From CAZOVB01 sp964583095 (GTDB lineage Bacteria; Planctomycetota; Phycisphaerae; SM23-33), in assembly GCA_964583095.1 (NCBI GenBank), contig CAZOVB010000056.1:1-29597 (forward strand): DNA of 29,597 nucleotides, written 5' to 3'. A program made the position numbers and the translations under genes. The first letter of the stretch is position 1. Each line of letters starts with the position of its first letter. Below are positions 23,668-29,597 of the stretch, in pieces. The notes below the pieces were generated by a model, which worked only from the letters and a program-made list of their open reading frames with translations, was not told the origin of the DNA and made no database searches.

Positions 23668-25560
23668 TCAGGATTTGGCCCGGACGTGGCCGGTCCGGGA
23701 AGACCTCCCGGCCAAGCGGAAACCGATCCATCCTGCCAGGGCTGCCAAGGCTACGTCCACAAGCGTCGTGCTGCGCCTGGGCAAGACAAGTTTCACGATC
23801 TCCAGCACCGCCGAGCCGCCCGCGCTGAGCAAAACCGCGTGAAAGGCTCTTGGGATTCTCAACAGCCTCGCCGCCAGGTACCCCAGGGGGGCATAGAGCA
23901 GAATCTGAAGCGAGGCCAGAGCTGTGACATTGCCCCACGTCGCTCCGGTATAGCCGAAGGCAACGGCCCCGGCGGCCCACTTCTGCCCGACAAACGCCAT
24001 CGAAGGCCTTGGCAGATACGGATACAACTCATAGGCAAAGAGGGAAACAAGATACAGCCCCCACAGGAACCAGAGGCTGCGCTGACGGTCCAGGGAAACA
24101 TCCTTGAGCCATCGGTCCGCTTCGGGCCCGGCCGAGGTCCAGATCATCAGTCCCCAGCCGGCCCCAAGGACCTGGCAGAGCACATCGTGTAGCGAGACCA
24201 TTCTCCCGGCGATCCAGACCTGCATGAACTCCAACCCCAGGCCCAGAAGGGCCGAGAAGCAAAGGACCAAGAGGCCACTCAGAAGGGCCCCGGATCGTCG
24301 CAAGTCCAACCGGCGAGGCCAGAGCAGACCCGCCGCGAAAAACCCCATCACCACCTGGATGGTCACGTTGACCACCATGTCGATGTTTCCCCATCGCTCC
24401 GGCGGTTCCAGCATCGCTCGGCGGTAAAAAGCCAGCCCCTCTTCCAGACTCCTGCCCGACCAGGAAAACCGGAATCCCGAACCGTACATCAGCACGATCA
24501 GCCAGATCCCGCAGGCGGCCAGGTACGTCTTTCGGAAGAGGCGGGGAAACTCTCGACCCCGGGGGCCTGGGCCTTTTCCCGCCCCCGCCACAGCCCTGCC
24601 GCCCAACTGCCCCACCAGTACCAGCCCCATCAGCGAGCCCTGGAGCAGCATCCACCTCAGGGCCAATTCGCCTTGGCCAAGCAGGTCCGACCGGTCGGGC
24701 CCAAGGAGAAACTGCAGGGCAGGAAACTCCATGCCGTATTTGCGTACCGGATCCTGGAACCCCATTTGCGCGGTATGCCAGGAGAGCCACACCCCCAGTC
24801 CCGCGGCCACCAGCCCGGCCAGGAAACATCCGAATCGCTTCCTTCCCAGGGCTGTGGCCATCCATACCGCCGGCACGACGGCAAGACCCGCTGTAACACT
24901 CAGCCAGAAGGGCCCGCCGGGGCCCCCAGCCACCAGCTCCTGGATGTTGTCGGTCACGTTGTAGACCAACACCACTGGCCAACAGAAGGTCAGGCACAAA
25001 GCCCCCAGGGCGCAGGCCCAGAAGCTCCGTTGCCACGGTCGGCCGACTTGGGGGTTTTCCCACGATCCGGCCACATAGCCCGCTGTAAGAATCCAGACCC
25101 CCAGTGTCCCATAGAGGCATACGAAGCGGAAGATCAACTCCCAGTTGGACATGGCCTCCAGAACAGGGGACCCCACAATGTCGTGTATGCTCTCCAGCGT
25201 CACGGCGAAGAACAGCAGGTGGAACCCCATCTGACCGATGATCCACGCCCACCCCGGCAATAGCAGCAAACCCCATCCCCCACGCCGCGTGGACAGGTAG
25301 CGGGAGACCCAGGCCGGAACGAATACCAGCCAGGCCGTCGCCAACCCCACAGCCAGGGCCCGCAGCGCCTTGTGGGAATCCCTGGTCAGCTGCCGGACGT
25401 TGTAGGGCGCCGAAGGATGAGATTGCACCCAAAGCAGTCCACCCGCCACGGCCGCGACGGTCAGCCCGGCCAAAGCCAGTCCGACCCCCCAGCGAATCAC
25501 CGTCGGCAGAAGCGACGGACGCGCAGGACGGGCCGCGTAAGGTGAGACGATCTCAGGCAT
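23668..25560 (-). CDS. Polytopic membrane protein with two VanZ-like domains
   Basis: This 630-residue protein has many hydrophobic segments, about fourteen. Two regions resemble the VanZ-like pattern of Glu-x-x-Gln/Lys, then Arg-x-x-(S/T)-Leu-x-Asp-Val and a Gly-rich helix: EFMQVWIAGRMVSLHDVL near residue 465, and EIVKLVLPRRSTTLVDVALA near 588. VanZ was named from teicoplanin resistance, but related domains are common in surface-polysaccharide loci, where their function is unknown. The ATG follows AAGAGG, and the gene overlaps the end of gmhA by eight bases, indicating coupling to heptose synthesis. The N-terminal 400 residues form a further membrane region I cannot assign. A role in envelope glycan assembly is inferred from context, not shown. 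Confidence 0.8.
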   Translation of the reverse strand: MPEIVSPYAARPARPSLLPTVIRWGVGLALAGLTVAAVAGGLLWVQSHPSAPYNVRQLTRDSHKALRALAVGLATAWLVFVPAWVSRYLSTRRGGWGLLLLPGWAWIIGQMGFHLLFFAVTLESIHDIVGSPVLEAMSNWELIFRFVCLYGTLGVWILTAGYVAGSWENPQVGRPWQRSFWACALGALCLTFCWPVVLVYNVTDNIQELVAGGPGGPFWLSVTAGLAVVPAVWMATALGRKRFGCFLAGLVAAGLGVWLSWHTAQMGFQDPVRKYGMEFPALQFLLGPDRSDLLGQGELALRWMLLQGSLMGLVLVGQLGGRAVAGAGKGPGPRGREFPRLFRKTYLAACGIWLIVLMYGSGFRFSWSGRSLEEGLAFYRRAMLEPPERWGNIDMVVNVTIQVVMGFFAAGLLWPRRLDLRRSGALLSGLLVLCFSALLGLGLEFMQVWIAGRMVSLHDVLCQVLGAGWGLMIWTSAGPEADRWLKDVSLDRQRSLWFLWGLYLVSLFAYELYPYLPRPSMAFVGQKWAAGAVAFGYTGATWGNVTALASLQILLYAPLGYLAARLLRIPRAFHAVLLSAGGSAVLEIVKLVLPRRSTTLVDVALAALAGWIGFRLAGRSSRTGHVRAKS

Positions 25561-26146
25561 TTTCCTCTTCGGACATCCGCTGGGCGAGCTGCCTCTCGAC
25601 CATCTCGCAGAGCACGTGGTAGGCCACTTCGTGCACTTCCTGGATTCGCGGAGACTGCCTGGCCGGTGCGGCGATCAGGACATCCGCCAGTTCGCGACAC
25701 TTCCCCCCGCCCTGGCCGGTGAAGGCGATCGTCTTCATGCCGAGCTTCCGGGCCTGCTTGAGGCCCTCCACCACATTGGGGGAGTTGCCCGAGGTGCTCA
25801 GCGCCAACGCCACGTCGCCGGGCGAGCCCAGCGCCTCGATCTGCCGTGCAAAGACGCGATCGTACCCGTAGTCGTTTCCCACGGCCGTCAGCACCGAGGT
25901 ATCCGTCGACAGCGCCACCGCCTTGAAGGCTTTTCGCTCCAGGAAGAAGCGTCCCACGAATTCGCCGGCGATGTGCTGTGCATCGGCGGCCGAACCCCCA
26001 TTGCCGAAGATCAGCACCCCGCCTCCCGCTGCGCAGGCGCGTACGATCATTTCCGTAGCGCGGGCGACCGCGTCGGCGCCGTCCCGGCCGAACTGCTCGA
26101 TCAGCTCCGCCGCCTTGGCAAAACGGTGCTTGATGTCTTCAATCAT
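25553..26146 (-). CDS. gmhA: D-sedoheptulose-7-phosphate isomerase (GmhA)
   Basis: The 197-residue protein is of normal length for GmhA, the SIS-domain enzyme that converts sedoheptulose 7-phosphate to D-glycero-D-manno-heptose 7-phosphate, the first step of ADP-heptose synthesis. GNGGSAADAQHIAGEFVGRF near residue 48, LSTSGNSPNV near 116 and HEVAYHVLCEMVE near 172 are the conserved phosphate-binding and zinc/catalytic elements. A GGGAG site precedes the ATG, which overlaps the hldE stop as ATGA. Its end overlaps the VanZ-like gene. The product is cytoplasmic. DiaA-like SIS proteins are a similar family, but the direct coupling to hldE makes GmhA much more likely. Confidence 0.93.
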   Translation of the reverse strand: MIEDIKHRFAKAAELIEQFGRDGADAVARATEMIVRACAAGGGVLIFGNGGSAADAQHIAGEFVGRFFLERKAFKAVALSTDTSVLTAVGNDYGYDRVFARQIEALGSPGDVALALSTSGNSPNVVEGLKQARKLGMKTIAFTGQGGGKCRELADVLIAAPARQSPRIQEVHEVAYHVLCEMVERQLAQRMSEEENA

Positions 26147-27657
26147 GAGACTCCCTTCTGCGCTGCCGTGTCCTCGTCGCCTCCTTCCGAGGCCGACTGC
26201 GTAATTCGATCGATGATCTGCGTCGTACTCAAGCCCTCTACCGCCTCGAGCGTCAGGACGTGCCCGCCGTAGCCTTCCACGATTTCCCGGCCAACGACGA
26301 TCGGCGTCGTCCCGCCCTTGACCAGGACATCAGGTCGGAGCAGTTCCAACAGGGCTTCGGGTGTTTCTTCGTCGAAGACGGTCACGAAATCCACGCACTC
26401 CAGGCAACTGAGCATCTCGGCCCGCTCCTGCTGGCCGATGATAGGCCGACAGGGCCCCTTGAGCCGCGAGACGCTCGCATCGCTGTTGGTAGCCACGATC
26501 AGGCAGTTGCCCAGCTCCCGCGCCTGCTGCAGATAACGCACGTGTCCCATGTGGAGCAGGTCAAAGCATCCGTTGGTGAAGACCACCGTCTCGCCACGGC
26601 GCCGACGTCTATCGACCTCCGCGGAAAGGTGATTGCGGTCCAGCACCTTCGAGCGACGCAAACCGATCTCCCGCTCGATCTCGTCGATGACCTCTTCCCG
26701 GGCGATGGGCACCACGCCGAACCGCTCGACTTCCAGCCCACCGGCCACGTTGGCCAGCTCACAGGCTTCTTCCAGCGGACATCCGCCTCCCAGGGCCATC
26801 GCGAACATCGCCAGTACCACGTCGCCGGCCCCGGAGACATCGTAGACCGCCCGCGGACGGGTCGGCACCAGCACGTGCTTGCCCCCTCGCCGGGCCAGGA
26901 GCATCCCCTCCCGATCCAGCGTTACGGCCACGGCCTCGGACTGGGTGTCGGCAAGGATCTTCTCTGCCGCGGCCTGGACTTCCTGGATCGACTCGGCCGG
27001 CATGGAGCTGGCCACCGCCGTCTCGTACCGATTGGGCGTGAGCAGCGTCGCCCCGCGGTATCGCCGATAATCTCCGATCAGGGCCGGGTCCACTACGACC
27101 GGCTTGCAGGCCTTGCGAGCCCTGGCGATCCATTCCGGCGTGCGATCGTGGGCCAGGACCGCCTTGTTGTAGTCCTCCAGGGCCAGTACGTCACAGGCTT
27201 CCAGTTTGGCAAAGAGGGTCTGTCCGATCCGGTCAAGGACCTCCGGTCCCAGGGGGGAGACTTCCTCTACATCCACGCGGAACATCTGCTGGGCCCGCCG
27301 ATGCTGGGCCAATCCGACAAAGCGGGACTTGACCGTGGTGCATCTGCCCTCCAGGGGAACCACCGCTTCAGGGCGGGCCCGGCAGGCCTCCAGCAGTGAA
27401 AGCAACTGCCGCCCGTCGTCGTCCTGCCCCACAACGCCCACGCAGTCCACCCGCGCTCCCAGGACCGGAAGCGACGCAGCTACATTGCCCGAGCCCCCGA
27501 CCCGGGCTTCTCGCTTGACCACCTTGAGCACCGGCACCGGGGCCTCGGGACTGATGCGCTCCACGTCGCCGTAAACGTATCGGTCGAGCATGTAGTCCCC
27601 CACCAGCAGCACGCGGGGGCTGTCCATCTTCGAAAGTCTATCGAGCAAATGATGCAT
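26143..27657 (-). CDS. hldE: Bifunctional heptose-7-phosphate kinase/heptose-1-phosphate adenylyltransferase (HldE)
   Basis: The ATG at 27657 has GGGAGAG upstream, giving 504 residues, slightly longer than typical HldE. The N-terminal ribokinase-like domain contains VLLVGDYMLDRYVYGDVERI near residue 17, VGGSGNVAASL near 52 and VSGAGDVVLAMFA near 275, whose Asp is the kinase catalytic base. The C-terminal nucleotidyltransferase domain begins near 350 with TVVFTNGCFDLLHMGHVRYL, carrying the HxGH signature. The enzyme phosphorylates heptose 7-phosphate at C1, then, after a separate phosphatase, adds AMP to form ADP-heptose. The overlapping gmhA gene supports this. Neither GmhB nor the HldD epimerase is in the window. 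Confidence 0.93.
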   Translation of the reverse strand: MHHLLDRLSKMDSPRVLLVGDYMLDRYVYGDVERISPEAPVPVLKVVKREARVGGSGNVAASLPVLGARVDCVGVVGQDDDGRQLLSLLEACRARPEAVVPLEGRCTTVKSRFVGLAQHRRAQQMFRVDVEEVSPLGPEVLDRIGQTLFAKLEACDVLALEDYNKAVLAHDRTPEWIARARKACKPVVVDPALIGDYRRYRGATLLTPNRYETAVASSMPAESIQEVQAAAEKILADTQSEAVAVTLDREGMLLARRGGKHVLVPTRPRAVYDVSGAGDVVLAMFAMALGGGCPLEEACELANVAGGLEVERFGVVPIAREEVIDEIEREIGLRRSKVLDRNHLSAEVDRRRRRGETVVFTNGCFDLLHMGHVRYLQQARELGNCLIVATNSDASVSRLKGPCRPIIGQQERAEMLSCLECVDFVTVFDEETPEALLELLRPDVLVKGGTTPIVVGREIVEGYGGHVLTLEAVEGLSTTQIIDRITQSASEGGDEDTAAQKGVS

Positions 27658-27738
27658 TCTCTCTCCCTGTCGCCAAGAAAGCCTGCGGTCCCGGCCTCCT
27701 GCCGGAACCAATCGGGCACTGTACCATCCTCTGGGGGG

Positions 27739-28221
27739 TCAGAAAATGGAAATGATCCTCTCGAATCCTTCACCGAAGCTTGTGGGGAACTGCCCTAGCC
27801 CGTCGCGATAGGCCAGCACGTGAAGCCCCAGCGTCCACAGAACCCCCACGCCGGCCAACAGAAGGCTCGCAACCCGCACCGGGGCCGAACGTCGGGAAAA
27901 CAGCCACGCCAGGCCCAGAACCGCCCCCGGTGTCAGTTCCAGATACGACCGGGCGCCAAACGCCTGGCCAAACCACCAGCTCCACCAGCAGAGGTTCAGA
28001 TAGATCAACCCGCCCATAGCCGCCAGCCAGGAAAGATAAACCGCGCTGCGAACCGGTAGGTAGTACCATCGGCCATCCCACCCGCGAACCGTCGAGCCGT
28101 AGAACAGAATCAGCCTTACGTGCAGCAGGACCGCCACCAACACCAGGGCCCCGAGAAAGGCTTTCTCACGCCTGCCGGTCGATGTCGGCCCGGGAGGGAG
28201 ACTCTCCGGCGCATCCGTCAT
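27739..28221 (-). CDS. Small integral membrane protein of unknown function
   Basis: This 160-residue protein starts at the ATG at 28221, preceded by GGAGGG. Four hydrophobic segments are visible: near residues 22-42, 57-80, 92-110 and 117-138. FYGSTVRGWDGRWYYLPVRS is a polar, Trp/Tyr-rich loop between the first two, and the C-terminus (GLGQFPTSFGEGFERI) is amphipathic. No family is recognised. The pattern is reminiscent of part of a membrane glycosyltransferase, but a catalytic motif is absent. It lies 35 bases after the CapK-like gene and 81 bases before hldE on the same strand, so it probably belongs to the same surface-glycan unit. Confidence 0.7.
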   Translation of the reverse strand: MTDAPESLPPGPTSTGRREKAFLGALVLVAVLLHVRLILFYGSTVRGWDGRWYYLPVRSAVYLSWLAAMGGLIYLNLCWWSWWFGQAFGARSYLELTPGAVLGLAWLFSRRSAPVRVASLLLAGVGVLWTLGLHVLAYRDGLGQFPTSFGEGFERIISIF

Positions 28222-28256
28222 GGCTTGCCCTCCATCTCTGCCCAGCGACCGCCTGC

Positions 28257-29597
28257 CTACGGCCTGGTGTTCTGCAGCGCCGAAAGCTCGCTGATCACAT
28301 AGCGATACTTGCCCGAGGCGCTGGGCGGGATTTCGTCGCAGTATTCCAGTGCGAACGTCGCACCCGATCCGAAACGCTCGGACAGGTTCCCCCTGAGCTT
28401 CTGCTGTGATTCCTCACTCCACTGAGTATCAATTACCAGAAGCACACGGATATGCCCCGATGCCTCCTGGCGAAGCTGGAAGTTGCAGATCCCCGCCAAG
28501 CCGCTCAGCGCCGCATGAATCGCCGAAGAATGGATCCGCCGGCCATCGGACATGATCAGGAAATCGTTGCTGCGCCCTTCCACCACGTCCATCAATTCCA
28601 GGCCTCGGCCACAGGAACACCTTTCGGCCCGGAGCGACCCGACATCCGAGGTACGATACCGCAGGAACGGCGTGGCCAGGCAATCCAGTTGGGTTACGAC
28701 AATCTCGCCCTTTTCGCCCGGTTCTACCGGCTGGCCCTGGGCGTCGACCACCTCGACAATCACGTTCTCGGAGGTGATGTGCATGGATCCTTCCGGGCAT
28801 TGGTGCGAAATGAAGCCCGCCTCCCTGCTGCCGTACCCGTTGGCCACCGGAACGCCCCCCAGTGTCTCGCTGATGATCTCCCTCTGATGCGGATGCAGGA
28901 CCTCCGCCGTCGAGAAAACCACCTTTACAGGAAGCCCCCTCAGGTCCAGCTTCGCCTCCCGGGCCAATTCGCAAAGCAGCGTCATCGCCGAGGGATACCC
29001 GAACAGGCAGCGAGGCTTGAATCGCCGCAAGCCCTCCACGAATCCCTCCACCGTATCGGGGGAAAGCTCCGAGGCCGGGAAGAGCCTCTCGTTGGTCAGC
29101 CAGTCCCGGAACCGCTTGATGCGGTCCTGACCGGAAAGCTCCACCGGGCTGTTCCAGATATACGCTTCCCGGTGGCCGGGAAGAACCCCCCACCACTTGT
29201 GGGTGCGTATGCGGGCGGCCTTGTCGTAGGCCTGGCGACGCCGATCGAAGTAGAAGATCAGAGGCGTACCCGAAGAGCCGCCGGTGCGATACGTCCTGGC
29301 CCCGCCTTCCACATCGCGATTGACCATCTCCTCGCGATGGGCTGCCAGCGTGGCCTTGTCCAGCAGGGGCAGCTTGCGAAGATCCTCCAGCGTCTCGGGC
29401 TGCCAGTTTCGGTCCGTCCCTGCAAACTCCGCATAGTACTGCGTCTTGGTCAGCGCGACGTGCACCAGCCTGCGGAGCTTTTGGAGTTGGACCCTTCGCA
29501 GCGAATCCGTGTCGAGCCACTGGGACGATTCCAACTCCCGCCAGAGAGGAAACGTCCGACGGTGACGCAGACGTTCGTGAAGGGGAAGGATCAGTTT
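28257..29597 (-). CDS. CapK/PaaK-like adenylate-forming protein (5' end outside window)
   Basis: The coding frame stays open to the right window edge. The TTG at 29534 is not taken as the start, because the residues before it (LPLHERLRHRRTFPLWREL) continue plausibly into the normal N-terminus of this family. The visible part of 446 residues has YRTGGSSGTPLIFYFD, the phosphate-binding loop of adenylate-forming enzymes, then NGYGSREAGFISHQCPEG and RYRTSDVGSL. This is the CapK/phenylacetate-CoA-ligase-like group, which in polysaccharide loci replaces aromatic-acid ligases. CSCGRG may bind a metal. Such proteins activate a carboxylate as an adenylate; the substrate here is unknown. The gene leads the minus-strand glycan block toward hldE and gmhA. 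Confidence 0.88.
   Translation of the reverse strand, partial: KLILPLHERLRHRRTFPLWRELESSQWLDTDSLRRVQLQKLRRLVHVALTKTQYYAEFAGTDRNWQPETLEDLRKLPLLDKATLAAHREEMVNRDVEGGARTYRTGGSSGTPLIFYFDRRRQAYDKAARIRTHKWWGVLPGHREAYIWNSPVELSGQDRIKRFRDWLTNERLFPASELSPDTVEGFVEGLRRFKPRCLFGYPSAMTLLCELAREAKLDLRGLPVKVVFSTAEVLHPHQREIISETLGGVPVANGYGSREAGFISHQCPEGSMHITSENVIVEVVDAQGQPVEPGEKGEIVVTQLDCLATPFLRYRTSDVGSLRAERCSCGRGLELMDVVEGRSNDFLIMSDGRRIHSSAIHAALSGLAGICNFQLRQEASGHIRVLLVIDTQWSEESQQKLRGNLSERFGSGATFALEYCDEIPPSASGKYRYVISELSALQNTRP

Noticed and set aside
23663..23678. CCAAATC/GATTTGG inverted repeat at the VanZ-like gene stop
   Set aside because: It overlaps the stop codon and no T-tract follows on the minus strand, so it is not a convincing intrinsic terminator.
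29532..29534. TTG as start codon of the CapK-like gene
   Set aside because: The upstream residues continue a plausible N-terminus to the window edge, so the true start is outside.

Overview
This GC-rich window reads like a planctomycete chromosome, most plausibly of the Phycisphaerae type. That is inferred from gene content (sulfatase, ThuA-like and DUF1080 proteins, a FGE-type CxPxR sulfatase motif, an exosortase locus, an isolated cyclodeaminase-like gene and many lipoproteins), not from a marker gene. No rRNA, tRNA, CRISPR array, insertion sequence or phage gene was seen. Both window edges cut through genes: an M16 peptidase on the left and a CapK/PaaK-like ligase on the right.

Layout. 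3-4872 (+) is a tightly packed run: M16 peptidase C-terminus, FchA-like cyclodeaminase, a small zinc-binding protein, a lipoprotein and a large RDD membrane protein. 4909-9386 (-) holds a metallophosphatase-like lipoprotein translationally coupled to a large PDZ/S41 protease. Next come a separate 48-residue very basic protein gene with its own promoter and terminator, and an SlyD-like FKBP isomerase whose leader contains a terminator-shaped hairpin. 9628-11068 (+) carries a ThuA-like protein, a strong terminator and a CDKN3-like protein phosphatase. 11072-13218 (-) is a sulfatase followed by an AAC(3)-family acetyltransferase. 13434-15391 (+) is a STAS-domain protein overlapping a GspE/PilB-type ATPase, then a structured leader and a 64-residue ORF.

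15395-29597 (-) is the main system, apparently cell-surface polysaccharide or glycoconjugate biosynthesis coupled to an exosortase. In transcription order it runs: CapK/PaaK-like adenylate-forming enzyme, a small membrane protein, HldE and GmhA (ADP-heptose synthesis), a membrane protein with two VanZ-like halves, a roughly 260-base gap with a possible promoter, an exosortase fused to an EpsI domain, a 1564-residue TPR protein, an exosortase-type polysaccharide deacetylase, and a DUF1080 lipoprotein. Short gaps and ATGA-type overlaps suggest two co-transcribed blocks. No PEP-CTERM-like substrate is encoded in the window, so targets of the exosortase must lie elsewhere.

The least explained elements are the autonomous 48-residue basic gene, the two structured leaders (9387-9471 and 15139-15190), the STAS-ATPase pair, and the exosortase block with its unusual TPR, VanZ and DUF1080 companions.
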